Shown piece by piece: positions 45,767 to 58,073 of a DNA stretch of 64,000 bases. A program made the translations under genes and the position numbers. Source of the DNA: Voacanga thouarsii. Lineage: Eukaryota; Streptophyta; Magnoliopsida; Gentianales; Apocynaceae. A model generated the notes under the pieces. The model searched no databases, was not told the origin of the DNA, and saw nothing but the letters and a program-made list of their open reading frames with translations. How positions within the stretch are numbered: position 1 is the first letter of the stretch; each line of letters starts with the position of its first letter. The stretch spans positions 3,294,001-3,358,000 of the forward strand of contig JANUWF010001683.1 in the NCBI GenBank assembly GCA_026120185.1, read 5' to 3'.

Positions 45767-48700
45767 TGTAACACCCCCTACTACGTACCCTAAAAAGGGC
45801 AGGGATGTCACCCCGTCCCAAGGACAAGGGGTCTTTAAAATGAGGTATATAATATAAAGGCAAACCCCAAGAAATCAAACTTAGATAAATAAAGGAAAAC
45901 TCTTATTACACCAGGCTCAAAATTAGAGCAAAACTAAATAAAAACAATCATCTGATCCAGAAGCATCAACCAACAATTATCTCTCAAAACATAATGGAAA
46001 ATAACAAAAGCTTCAACTATTTCACATCCTGCCTGCTCAGCTTATTCAATCTCCTGAAAACATGATATAAAATAGTGTGAGATTAAATCTCAGTAAGCCC
46101 TGTGTGTGCACATGGTACTTTGAACTGTTCGTGTATGCATAATGAAAACATTTGCAGAAATATTTGGCAAGTCATAAATAATTTCCCCTTTTCAAGGAGT
46201 GGAGTTTTCTCATTATCACACTTTGAACAAAATAAATCATCCACTCGAATAAACAGTCATGGCGCCACACTTTGAGCCCCATGATAAGGAAACGGTCAAG
46301 GCACCACACTTTGTCTACCTTGCCAGGACCAGATTACCACGCTTTGGGCGTTCTGATCAAAAGTGAGTGTACAGTCCACTGAATGAGATACTCCTCCATC
46401 TCTACACCCAACAAAACCATCCGAGTGTCCATGCCGGAAAAATAAATAATACCTTACCAGGTACAAATGCTAGCTCGGATCGGCCTGACCAACCAATACT
46501 GTCTCCTTCTCAGGCGGAGCTTATCTTCTAGAGGTGGTCGCCTGCCAGAAGACTCACTGACACCTTCCATGACTAGTATTGTTAGTCAACCCTTATTGAG
46601 TACTCAACGAACATATCCGTTAATTCCAGATTCATAATAATAAGTCCATACTTGGGCTTTGTAAAACGTGGGTTTCTTGGGAAAAGAGTTTTCCAAAATA
46701 TTTAAGAGAAAGAACAGTTCTTGATAAGAGCATTGGTTTAACAAAACTATTTAGAGCATAAACATCCACGTTTACAACCCAAAGAATCATCGTTCAATAA
46801 TAACTTTACAAAGCTTCACAACAATCGACTTGCCACCATAATTATTTAACAAAAGGGTTTATGCAAGGACTTACTTGATATGCCTCAGATAAACAAGATA
46901 AAATCACAGCTCGCTTCCTTCAAATACCCTCCTAATCTAGAATCACATAATATCATAATTAGGGTCTCAATCATCTCAAGCATGCATTAAACTCAATTGC
47001 TCCCATAATAAATCATGATCCATTATCTAACTTCAAATAAATCACTTAATCCTTAAAGCACATACACCATGACCATATATCCATCAAAGACATGAATAAT
47101 ATATCAAAAAGGTCTCGACTTAACCATCAAGATTCACATCCATCATTATCACCTCAAACATAGCATCGCTATCTATTGAACATGCTTAATTCATTACTCG
47201 ACTCAAAATATTCATCCATCCGAACCAAACCCATTCATCATGCTAATATACTCCCATAGACATCATCAATCATATTAAACCTGAATTTCGACATCAAGGG
47301 TAAGAATCCCCTTACCTTACAACCACCGGTTTAACAAGGTCTCGATGCTCCTATGGTGATCGACACGAGTTCGCTTGAGAAGGAGAGAAAGCTGTCTTCT
47401 TTACTTCCTCTTGATCGAAAATTGAGAAAGGAGATGAAATCAGCCTCTATGTGGCATGATTCAAGGGAAGGAAAAGAGAAGAGTTGATGGAAGAAAGGAA
47501 TCAAGAGGTTGAGAAGGTTTTTGCTTACCTTAGGGTGTGATCGATTTTTGCTCGGGATTGCTCTTGTGTTTTTCAAAATTTGCAGGAGAGAATTTGCTGG
47601 AATTTTCATGCAGCAAAGAGGAAGTAGATGGCTAGCTTAGTTTAGGGTTAGGGGAGTTTGATCTAGGGTTGGAAGGTGATGCTAAGAAGGTCTCCTACTA
47701 GCTCTCAACTCCCTTGGCAGCAAGGCCGAAAATCTGGCAACTTGCTGCCCTTGCTTGCTGGCCAAATTTCAGAGAGGGTAAGAGGAGAAAAATATTCTGG
47801 AATTGTTCTCCTAGGTTGGCCAGAATAATGCTCAGGAATAGGGCTGTGCGTGTTCAGGTCTTTGTCCCAAAACTAGAAGAAGTTTGAGTGGGTTTGACAA
47901 CTAAAAATTCTGTGCAAGAAGGGTGTGTGTGCTGTGTGAAAATTGCTGAACAAAAGAGGGAAAATTTTGAACTGTTTTGGTTGTTGTTCTACCGCAAATT
48001 AGAGAGAAAAGGTGACGGATTTAGGTGCTGGAAATTGGCTTAATCAACAGGAGTTTTGGTAGGTCTTGGAGTGCAGAATTTCGTTTAATATGGAGTGCAT
48101 AAACTGACCGCAATTTTGTGCACAAGCTCGTCAAAATTTCTGTGCATTATGCTGGCCGAAATTTTGGGAATTTTAGTGGATAAAAATCTTTTTTGTGTAG
48201 CTACAATAATCTGAATTGGTGAGAGGTGTTTTAGGTGATTTGAGCTAGGTTTAGAAGAGTTTGCATGCACTTAGAAGTGCAGGATTTTCGTGCAGCTTGT
48301 GCATGCATGCACAAGGCTGACCGAAAATTGCAAGATAAGAGAAACAAAAATTTGGTTTGTTTAGGATTAGGATAAAGCCTGATTTGCATGAGGATTTAGG
48401 ATAAGATTTCCTAGCATTGGAAGAGTTTGTGTTGAGCTAGAAGTTCTTCAAAGGTGGCGGCAGTAGGCTGGAAAAATTTTTAGATTTTCAGCTAAGGTTC
48501 CATGATCAAAATCACCAAGATATTTAACTAGAGAAATAACAATTTAATTCCAGCTATCAATTATAAAATCTGATGACTTGAAACCAAGCTAGAATTTAAT
48601 TATTCTAGCTATGGTTTTTCGAAAATTAAAGAAGCTAAAAGTCGAAAATAAAATCAATCTTTATCCTTATCAAAAGTTCTTGAATTTAGGAGGTAAATAT

Positions 48701-49146
48701 GGAGACTTATCTCCTAAGAAGATGGTGCTGGAATTTAAAAAGGAAAGCTGAGATTTTCGGCCAAGCATGAAGAAATCTAGGAAAAAGAATTCAAAAAGAA
48801 AAGCTAGGATTCGCAAGAGGTAAGATTCGAACTCGGGTTACCAAAGGATAATCACCCAACCTAACCGCTATTCCAAATCAACTCCGATGATAATATTTCT
48901 CTAAGAAATTCTTTTCACCCTAATTCTCATCCCTCCATTTCCTCTACTAAATTCCACCTAAACAAATTTTCAATTAATGCAACAACATAATTATTTCTCA
49001 TCAAATAAATTAAATGCAAGAGCAACCTTAAAAATCATATGCACCCATGCAAGAATAATTTTAAGATAACACATGAAATGCGAAATGCTATGCAATGCAT
49101 GACTTTTTCCCCATAGGTCAAAGGTGGTTTTGGGCGGGGTATTACA
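45767..49146 (-). mobile_element. Gyp-D 3' LTR
   Basis: A 3380-bp LTR. In the sense direction it starts TGTAATACCCCGCCC at 49146 and ends GGGGGTGTTACA at 45767. Its start abuts a polypurine tract. It shares with LTR-E the place of a tRNA-like motif (48815-48892) and the end box, but most of the sequence differs, so it is a related, distinct family. Confidence 0.9.
48815..48892 (-). other. tRNA-like pol III promoter motif in the Gyp-D LTR
   Basis: On the minus strand an A-box-like TGGAATAGCGG (48865-48875) and a B-box-like AGTTCGAATCT (48823-48833) lie 42 bases apart. It aligns without gaps, position for position, with the motif of LTR-E copy 2 and sits at the same distance (about 270 bases) from the LTR start. 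The sequence between the boxes has changed much more than the boxes. Confidence 0.6.
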
Positions 49147-49164
49147 TCCCCTTCCCCTTAAGAG
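49147..49164 (-). promoter_or_regulatory. Polypurine tract of Gyp-D
   Basis: On the minus strand CTCTTAAGGGGAAGGGGA ends directly at the LTR start TGTAATACC. It is followed upstream by the end of pol. Confidence 0.9.
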
Positions 49165-49195
49165 AATTTTGTCCCGAAATTTAGATTCCATACCC

Positions 49196-49819
49196 TTAGA
49201 GCATATCCGAATACTTCCTTCTTAACCATTCCTCGGTTTCCCACATCGTATCCTGCGCTCTATGATGATCCCAAAGTATTTTCACCATAGGTGTTTGCTT
49301 ATTCTGAAGAGTCTTGACATTTTGTTCGAAAATCTTGATTGGTTTCTCCACATAGCTCAGATTCGGATGCAATTCCAAAGGTTCCTCATTAAGCACATGA
49401 CTTGGATCAGGGTTGTACTTCTTTAGCTGAGACACATGGAAAACATCATGTATCCCAGTTAGTCCGTTGGGTAAATCCAATCTATAGGCGACCGGCCCAA
49501 CCTTCTCCATTATAGGAAATGGTCCCAAATACCTCGGACTCAACTTTCCTCCCTTCGGCGGCCTCAGAATCCCTCTGCTAGGGGTCAATTTCAAGAACAC
49601 ACGATCACCCCCTTGGAACTCCAGTTCCCTTCTCTTATTATCTACGTAACTCTTTTGTTGGCTTTGTGTTGCTCCCAGTCTTTCTCGGATGACCCTAACC
49701 TTGTTTGTCATCTCTTGAATACATACTTCACCCGACTTCCTAACATGCCCCTCTTTTGTCCATCCCCAGTATATCGGTACTTGACATTTCCGCCCATATA
49801 ATGCTTCGTATGGCGCCAT
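49196..49819 (-). pseudogene. Gyp-D integrase C-terminal part with chromodomain-like end
   Basis: An open frame of 207 codons begins MAPYEALYGRKCQVPIYW, the last part of the integrase core. It goes on with GDRVFLKLTPSRGILRP, GGKLSPRYLGPFPIMEKVGP and IHDVFHVSQLKKY, the conserved C-terminal domain. The end MVKILWDHHRAQDTMWETEE then LRRKYSDML resembles the chromodomain end of Tekay/Del elements, which is thought to guide integration to heterochromatin. It is the best preserved pol part of Gyp-D, but is cut off from the upstream integrase by frame shifts. Confidence 0.9.
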
Positions 49820-50232
49820 CCCAATCGATGCCTAATGACTGTTGTTATATGCCAATTCTACATGTGGTAAACACTCAATCCACTTGTCCCCGAAGTCCAA
49901 AATACATGCCCGGAGCATATCCTCCAGTATCTGAATAACTCTTCGGATTGACTGTCGGTTTGCGGATGAGCAGAGGCGCTGTACTTCAACGTAGTACCCA
50001 AAGACTCTTGAAACTTATTCCAAAATCTTGAAGTGAACCTGGGATCCCTATCTGATACGATGCTTGTCGGTACACCATGCAACCATACGATTTCTCGGGT
50101 ATAAGTCCGTGCTAACTTTTCCATCGAGTCCCTTACGTTTACCGGTATAAAATGTGCTATCTTGGTTAGTCTGTCCACTACCACCCAAACTGCATCCTTG
50201 TGCGACTTGGTCATCATCACAAAATCCATAGT
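49820..50232 (-). pseudogene. Gyp-D integrase core, cut by LTR-E
   Basis: The minus-strand frame 49858-50229 reads MDFVMMTKSHKDAVWVVVDR then LTKIAHFIPVN, TSIVSDRDPRFTSRFW and YSASAHPQTDSQSEE. The catalytic Asp residues and the Glu region are readable. A frame shift soon after QSEE sends the frame off, and a second shift near 49820 leads into the C-terminal part. LTR-E entered at the start of MDFV; the preceding residues are across the insert. Confidence 0.88.
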
Positions 50233-52572
50233 TGTAACACCCCACTACCTAGGCCCGCCAGGGCCGGGGATGTCGCCCCGTCCAAAGGACAAGGGGTTTT
50301 TATAACTAGGTCACACAAATAAAATAGCAGAATAAAAATAATACTTTAACTTAAAATTTATTACAACCCAAGGATAAAACCAAGATAAAATCCAAGAATT
50401 CCAAAAAAATGAATCCATAATAATGATTATATACTCTCAACTCCCGAAAGCAATACATAAAAATAAATGACAAAATTCTCTTCCAAGGCAGATAACACTA
50501 GCTACTCATCCCTACAGTAGGATCGACCTGAAATCATGGTAAAAAGGGTGATGAGACAAAAATCTCAGTAAGTCCGTATGTGCTTTGGGTGTTCAGTGAA
50601 AACAGTTCGTGGATGCAAAGTGTGAAATCTTTATAAGACAAATATTGACAAGCAATAAACATTAGTCAAAAGCAAGAGTGGTGTTTTGGTTTTTCTAGCC
50701 ACACATAATCAATAAAAATAAACCACTCGAAAGAAAGAGTTATGGATTACCACATGTTGGGCCCCATAACCGGTCAGAATGCCGACACTTTGTGCAGACT
50801 GACAAAAGGTAGGTGATCGGCCTACCGGGCAAGATACTCCTCCTTCTCCATACCCAAAAAACAACCGGGTGCCCATTCTGGCAAAACACAGTCACTTGAC
50901 TGAAATAAAAACTGCTAGCTCGGATCGGCATGACTAAGTAGTACTGACATTTCTCTAAGTTGAGCTTATCTTCTGGAGGTGGCCTCCTGCCAGAAGACTC
51001 ACTCATGCTCTTCAAAACTAGTACTACTAGCCTACCCTTATTGAGTACTCAACGTAACTTATTCCACGTGGGAAAAAAATGAACCAAACATAGTTCCAGT
51101 TAAAAATGGCAATTAAGGGTTTCCAAAGTCTTTGTCAAAATCAGTTTTAGAAAGAATTTTAAGTTTGAATAAATCTGCTTATTGATTTCCAAATAATTTG
51201 TTTGACTAAAATAAGAAAGGAGTCAATCTTCAATAGCCTTTACGGAAATAAGTATCCTTGCACTCTACATTTGGCTTGCCATTAAAAAAAAAATCATTTT
51301 TGCATCAAACAGGTTTTATGCAGGAGCTTACCTGATCCTTGCTCACAATAAAGGTCTCTAACAGCTGACCTAACCCTGCATGGGGTAAATATAAACCACA
51401 ATCAAACTCAAGCCAAAATCCACTTTCACAAAAAAAACTAACTCAACTCACTACTACAACCATGATTCTAGTGTCCCAAGCTTTAAGGCCAAAAAATAAA
51501 TTAAAAGGGTTTATATGTTAAGGCTAATCTGATATTTAAAATAATTAGTGTTTTGGGAAATAGGTACTAATAAGCTGAAGATTTAAATCTTACAAAGAAA
51601 AATTTAGAGTTTATTTGATGAAGAGCCCTAGGCGGTATTATGTAAAATAATGATTTATTAATAATTATTTGCTAGAAAATAATTGATAACTAAAATTAGT
51701 TGAAAGTAAATTTTAACGAGTCTTGATTGAAAGATAATAGATAAATTTTAATAGGTTTTGGTTAAAATATAATAATTAAATTTTAATAATAAATATTTTA
51801 CTTATTATGATTATTTTCATAAATGGCTTTAGTTGATTTCATCATCTTATATAATATCCATATATTTTATTTTTTTCTAGCAAAAGCTATTATTTATTTG
51901 AGTAAAGTATCCTTATTATATATAATAATCCAAATCTACCCTTCCTAGGGTTTTTCAAAATTACTAGCAAAAATCATAATATTAAATATTTTATTGAAGA
52001 AATAAAATTAGCTTAGGGACAACTAGGTCATAATCATAATTCTATTGCTAACCACAATCATGAACATATTCACCCATTCACATCATTAAATCATCCAAAT
52101 CATGAATATAAACATAGGTCTAAATTTACTAAGGCGTGATCTAACCTTTACTAGCATAAATATAACCATGGCTTTAATAATCACACAAGAATATAAATCC
52201 TATTCATCATAGATGACATAATCTCTAGCATACTTAATCATGGAGACATGCATTAAGCCCTAAAACACCATACATTCAATCAAGATAATCAACTCATGCA
52301 TAAATCCCATCTCCATCATATTCATACATATATTCATGCTTCAATCTCAACTCATCACAACAATACATACTCAAACCCTATTCATAATCCATTTTCTACC
52401 AATATCATCCTAGAGACATGAATCTAGAATTTAAAAGGAGGGTTAAAAAGGCTTACTTGATTGATGAATACCTTGAAGGAGTTTCGAATGGATCTTAACT
52501 CCTAGATGACTAGATCCATCTAAGGAAGATGAAGAAAGCATGACCATTGGTGAAGAAGCCATTCGGCCAAGA

Positions 52573-52621
<49 letters not shown>

Positions 52622-54560
52622 CATTAGCATGTTTATTCATATACATATTCATTAGAGATCAAAGATTAGAGAAGATGAAGTTGTTAGAACAAACCTACCT
52701 TGAAGGTGTTTTTTATCCTTCACAAAAATTCTGGTTTTTGATCCAAAAGAGCAAGTTAGATTTTGGAGTTTGATGTTAAAAATGGTATGGATGGACTCAC
52801 AGAAGTGATTAGATGAATTTTGGAGTTTTTAGAAGAAGTTCGAAGTGATTTGGAGAGGTATTAGGTGAAAGAAGGAGTAGGTGTTCTTGGTGTTCTATGT
52901 GTGCTTGAAGGTTGAAGAGAATGGAGAGAGTTTTGGTTGAAGCTGCCGAAATTCTGAAGGATTAGGGCTGGCCGAATTGTTTGTAGGGTTTGGTAGATGA
53001 TTTTCTGGTTTGGAAGGGAAAAGGAAAGGCTAGTTGTTTAAATCCTAAAAGAATATCCTAAGGAATCAAATTTGGAAACTAAATATAGCAAGAATATCTT
53101 TGATCATTGGAGAGCTTTTGGGAAGTTGCTGTGGCCGAATTGTTATGCAGTGCTTCTGCTGGATGAAATTTGATTGAAGAGGGGTAATGGTGGCTGAAAA
53201 GATGGAGTGAAATGGTGAAGAAAAGGTCTGGTTGTTTAAGGGATATTTTATGGAAGGTTGCTAAATTATGGTGGTTGGAATTTTGGTATCCAATCAAGGT
53301 ATGATTGCAGTAATTTTTTTGGAAATCTTTTAGGGCAGCCATGATTGGATTTTTGTGCAGAAGCTTGGGGAGGACAATGGAGTTCAGTTCATGGCTATTT
53401 AAGAGAGGTTTTTGCAGAAAAAGAATGGAGTTTCGGCCAGGGCAGGAAAAGGAAATAAGGCTGGAAAATTTACTGCACAGAATTTCGCCATTGCTGGAAT
53501 TTTTTTGGGCAGCTTTTGCTGCCATTTTCCAGTCAAATTGCAGAGAGTTTGAAGGGGCATTCAGAGGTCTTTCAAGGCTGGTTTCCAGCCTTCTTCATGG
53601 AGGAAAAACATGGCTAAAGAGTTGGGAGAAAACTGGAAGAAAACAGCTTGGTTTTAGATCACCTAAGCTGCGATTTTGTCCAGAACTTTTTCTGGTTTTG
53701 CACAGCATTTGTGCAGTCCGAAATGGCCAGAAAAATTCAGATTTCAAGCTGATCAAAGGGCCATTTTCTGGCAGCATTTAGGAGGGAATAATGGCTGAGA
53801 ATTTTGACACCTTGAAGGCACAAGAAGCTGGAAATTTTCCATTCATTACATGAAGGAAAATGAACCTAGCTAGAGTGAAGTTTAGAAGGCTCACTAGGGG
53901 AATTAATTCTCTTGGAACCCTTCCCTATCTCTTACACATTTTTTGTCCATAAGATGTCTTTCACTAAGATATTTTGAACCTTCAAACCCACAATACTTTA
54001 CTAAAATTTCTGGAATGAAATTGGCTAGAACAAATGTGACCAATCTAACGAATTGAGAATTAAGGAAAATTAAGGATCAAGGAAGAATGAATTCCCTTAG
54101 GAATTTTGTGTAGGGTAAAAGATTAGGATTAGGGTACTCCTATCATGTCTCCCCTAAGGAAATACCTCTACTCTACTCTAAAGCACTTAAGACCAAAAAT
54201 ACAACCTTTCAAAGCAAAAATAAAATTTAATCATGCTAAAATTCTAATGATGGAATTTGAACCATTGACCTCAAGAATTAATTCCAAAGCTCTAACTACT
54301 TCATCACAACAACTCTTGCTCTTATTTTCTCTCTAAAATATTTTTCCTATTTAATCCTCAAGCTATCTCCCTATTTTTACCTCAAGAAAAAATTACCATT
54401 TTGCCCTTTTTACTCAATACTCACAATTAAGCCTTCTAGGCCACAAAACATAAATCCAAAGCACATAATTTCATATAAAAAATATATTTAAGCATGCAAT
54501 AAAATATGATATGCATCCCAACCCCCTTACTCTAAGGTTGGTTTCGACTGGGGTTTCACA
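50233..54560 (-). mobile_element. LTR-E copy 3: solo LTR of 4.33 kb in the Gyp-D integrase
   Basis: A 4328-bp unit runs from TGTAACACCCCACTACC to CTGGGGTTTCACA, flanked by the exact duplication ATAGT (50228-50232 and 54561-54565). It is in the same orientation as copy 1 and opposite to copy 2. It carries (GA)n at 52575-52619 and the tRNA-like motif (54245-54310, minus), whose A box is worn. No internal genes. It is younger than Gyp-D. Confidence 0.93.
52575..52619. repeat. (GA)n microsatellite in LTR-E copy 3
   Basis: About 22 GA units, at the same site as the runs in copies 1 and 2. Confidence 0.95.
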
Positions 54561-55630
54561 ATAGTCACCTTTTCCCATTTCCATTCGAGAATTGGTAAGG
54601 GTTGCAATAAACCTGTAGACTTCTTATGCTCCATCTTAACTTTTTGGCATGTCAGGCACGTTGATACATACCGAACCACATCTCTCTTCATTCCAACCCA
54701 CCAATATTTCTTCTTCAAGTCATGATACATCTTTACTTCCCCAGGGTGTATGGTATACTTACTCCTGTGAGCTTCGTCCAGTATCCTCTTCCTTAAGTCT
54801 TGGGTGTCAGGTACACATATCCGGTCCCAAAAATACAGTATCCTTTTTTCGTCGGTCTGAAAATCCTTACCTCCTCTCCCAATCTCTTTTCCTTTGAAAC
54901 CCTGAAATTCTACACTGTCCTGTTGGGCTGTAACAATTTCCTGCTCCAGCTCGGGCTTCAAGGTCAAGTTACTTACACAAATCTTCCCCTCTTGAACTTT
55001 CGTTTCATGCTCTAGGATTTCCTGCACTACCAGCACTTCTCGAATTCTCAAGTGTGCTATCTTCACTTTACGACTCAAAGCGTCAGTTACCACATTTGCT
55101 TTGCCCGGATGATAATTAATAGGGCACTTATACTCTTCCAAGAACTCCATCCATCTACGCTGCCGAAGATTCAAGTCCTTTTGTGTGAAGATGTACTTCA
55201 AACTCTTATGGTCGGCGAAGACTTCATATTGCGCACCGTACAGATAATGTCGCCATTTCTTCAGGGCAAATACTATGGCTGCCAGCTCCAAATCATGGGT
55301 CGGATAATTGACTTCATGCGGTTTCAGCTTCCTAGACGCATAAGCAATGACCTTCCCATCCTGCATCAGCACAGCTCCCAAACCTTCCTTGGATGCGTCC
55401 GTGTAGAGTGCATAGGGCTTGTCGACCTCGGGTAAACTCAGTACTGGCATGGTAACCAATCTTCTTTTAAGCTCTTGGAAACACTTCTAGCACTTCTCGC
55501 TCCAAGCAAAAGCAACATCCTTCTTAAGTAACCGCATCATCGGTGAAACCAGAGTAGAGAAATTTTTAATGAAACACCGATAGTACCCAGCTAATCCAAG
55601 AAAACTTCGTACCTCGGTAACATTCTTCGG
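54561..55630 (-). pseudogene. Gyp-D RNase H and integrase zinc-binding part
   Basis: An open minus-strand frame runs from Met at 55459 to the LTR-E edge. RNase [48 protein letters not shown] and VVTDALSRK, with all four catalytic acidic residues present. Integrase N-terminus: [20 protein letters not shown] and [17 protein letters not shown], with the HHCC zinc ligands. The end EWKWEKVTI leads across LTR-E into MDFV. Upstream (55460-55630) the link to reverse transcriptase is readable in broken frames ([13 protein letters not shown]) with a stop after ANWK. Confidence 0.9.
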
Positions 55631-56343
55631 TTACTTCCAATTAGCTACGGCATCCACCTTGGCAGGGTCCACCTTAATTCTATCCTTGGATATCATATGG
55701 CCGAGAAAGGATACTGAGCTCAACCAAAACTCACATTTACTGAACTTAGTGAAGAGCTTAAATTCCCTCAGTTTTTCCAGAACCAACCTTAAGTGCTCCG
55801 CGTGATCCTTCGGATTCTTGGAGTAGATTAAGATATCGTTGATGAAGATAACCACAAACTTGTCCAAATAGGGCTGGAAAACTCGATGCATCACGTCCAT
55901 GAAAGCTGCTGGTGAGTTAGTTACACCGAACGGCATTACCACAAACTCATAATGGCCATACTGCGTGTTGAAACCAGTCTTAGGAATATCTTCCTTCTTA
56001 ATCCTCACCTGGTAGTATCCTTGCCACAGGTCCAACTTTGAAAAGCAAGCTACACCTTGAAGTTGATCAAACAACTCATCGATCAAGGGCAGAGGGTACT
56101 TGTTCTTGATCGTTAAGTTGTTCAATCCCCGGTAATCGATGCACAATCTCAAAGTACCATCTTTCTCCTTAACAAACAATACCGGTGCTCTCCACGGTGA
56201 CGTACTCAGTCGAATATATATCATTACCTCACCAACTCTTCTAGTTGCTCCTTTAATTCCTTCAGTTCCGTCGGTGCCATCCGGTAGGGGGTTCTTGACA
56301 TAGGTTCTGCTCTAGGGATCAAATCCAAGGTAAACTCAACTTC
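55631..56343 (-). pseudogene. Gyp-D reverse transcriptase
   Basis: The minus-strand frame 55631-56224 is open for 197 codons: [58 protein letters not shown] and [20 protein letters not shown]. The catalytic motif reads FINDILIYS: the first Asp of the usual FIDD pair is Asn, so the enzyme would be inactive. Stops in 56225-56343, including one after LPPE from a CGA to TGA change, separate it from protease. Confidence 0.9.
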
Positions 56344-56998
56344 TCACTCAGGGGGTAGAGAAGTGAGCTCAGCAGGGAAAACGTTTGGAAAGTCCTTTAT
56401 CACCTCCGTACTCTCCAAGGTACACTGATCTTTGGGTATATTCAGAAGATACGCCAGATATCCCGCACATCCGCTACTAAACAACTTCCGAGCCTTAGCG
56501 CCAGCAATTAAGAATTTCAGTTCCTTTGCCCGCTTACCATTAAACTCAATCACGTCTTGCCCAGGTCTCACATATTGCACCCTCTTGGCCTTGAAGTTAA
56601 CACGAGCTCCGTGCTTCGATAACCAATCCATACCAAAGATTAGGTCGTAATCCTCAATGGGCAGAATTATAAGATCTGCTTCCAGAATCTCCTTCCCTAC
56701 CTCAACTTCGCAACTTTCCATTAATTTATCCGCTTCTACTACTTTTCCCAAGGGTGAGCTTACTACTACGGTATAGGGCAATTCCTTTCTTTCCCAACCC
56801 AAATGCGATGCACAAACTTTACTTACATAAGAGTATGTGGATCCTGGATCTATCAAAACATTAACAAGACGGCCTTGGATAGAAAGGTTACCTTCAATCA
56901 CTGCTGCATCTGCTCCAATTTCTTCCCAGTTCAGGGCAAAGACCTTAGCCTTTACTTGGGGTTTCTGACCTCCCTCTCCAGCTGTTCCAGCAGCAACA
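56344..56998 (-). pseudogene. Gyp-D protease
   Basis: The minus-strand frame 56344-56901 is open for 185 codons and shows LVNVLIDPGSTYSYVSKVCA with the catalytic Asp, then LIILPIEDYDLIFGMDWLSK, the regular Tekay/Del protease landmarks. It ends IKDFPNVFPAELTSLPPE at a stop in the linker to reverse transcriptase. The start listed for the frame (Met 56901) is internal to the natural polyprotein. Confidence 0.88.
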
Positions 56999-58073
56999 CC
57001 TCAATTGACTCCCATTGGCTGAGTCGGGGCCGTCTGCCCAATCCATAAAGGTTTAGGGCAGTCGTTTCTTAGATGGCCTAGGTCGCCACAGTTGAAACAT
57101 CTTCTTACTCCCCTACTGGTCCAGCAATTCCTCTCGGTGTGTCCCCGTTTCCCATAGAGTAGGCAACTGAGATTACCTTGCATCGATCCTAGCATAGGCA
57201 CTCGAGGCTGCTTCCCTCGGTTTCCCTATTGCATAGGCCCAACAGGTTGCTTGTTACTCAGAGGCCTCATTGGTGGTCGGGTCGATTGGAAAGGCCTACT
57301 CACTGGTCGGTAGCGATCTTTATTCTCTTCCGGGAAGCTGCGACCACAGAGGCTGTTTAGGATGTCGGTGGTGATGGAGCCAATGCTTTTCAGAGATCTG
57401 GTCTCAGCCCCTTCACAAATTGTCAGGTTCGCTTCTGCTCCGTGTCGACCAAACATTTGCAGTACTTGGACAACTGTGTAAACCGGGCTGCATACTGAGC
57501 AACTGTCATGCCGCCCTACTTGAGGGTTTGGAATTCATCCTCCCTCTTCATAGCCACCCACTGGGGGATATACTCAGCTCGGAAAGCTTCGGTAAAATTA
57601 TCCCATATCCATTCCTGCTCCTCCCTTTCCCAGTCACTCTGTACCCGTTGCCACCATGCTCGCGACGGTCCCCTCAGACGAAAAGCAGCAAACTTCACAA
57701 TCCTCTCTTCTGTATACTGTAGAGTAGCGAAGATGTCCTCCATTTGTTCTACCCACTGCTCGGCCTTCTCATCCTGCTCCACCTCCCCCTGAAATGTAAG
57801 AGGTTAGAATTTTAGGAAACGCTCCAGAGCCTCATCTTCTCCCTGCGGTGATCTCTTAGCCACCTTGTCCACTCTATCAGTCAAATTCTGAAGGATCGAG
57901 GCCATCTTGTCAAAAGCTTGACCCATAGTCATATCCCGAGATCTCTCAGAAGCTTCTCCTGATTCCCGCTGCAAATGTTCCTCCATATCGGGTGTGGAAC
58001 GATGCATCCTCTCAACCTTTGGAGTTGATGACCCACTTTCCTGCACAGTTTGGCTGTGAACGATTGTCTTGCA
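56999..58073 (-). pseudogene. Gyp-D gag (copy 1, in front of pol)
   Basis: Broken minus-strand frames give a full gag. N-terminal part (57804-58046): TPKVERMHRS and SPQGEDEALERFLKF then a stop. Capsid (57516-57782): EDIFATLQYTEERIVKFAAF, RLRGPSRAWWQRVQSDWERE, EAFRAEYIPQWVAMK, then a stop. Zinc knuckles (57001-57201): first CLLYGKRGHTERNC (second Cys is Tyr), second CFNCGDLGHLRNDC intact. The start codon lies across the inserted solo LTR: ATG at 61913-61915 reads MAPRCK, then TIVHSQTVQE continues from 58073. It would package element RNA. Confidence 0.88.

Noticed and set aside
54649..55435. Plus-strand frames of 71 to 127 codons
   Set aside because: They are the reverse strand of well-supported RNase H and integrase coding sequence.
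57420..57792. Plus-strand frames of 100 and 94 codons
   Set aside because: They are the reverse strand of the Gyp-D gag.
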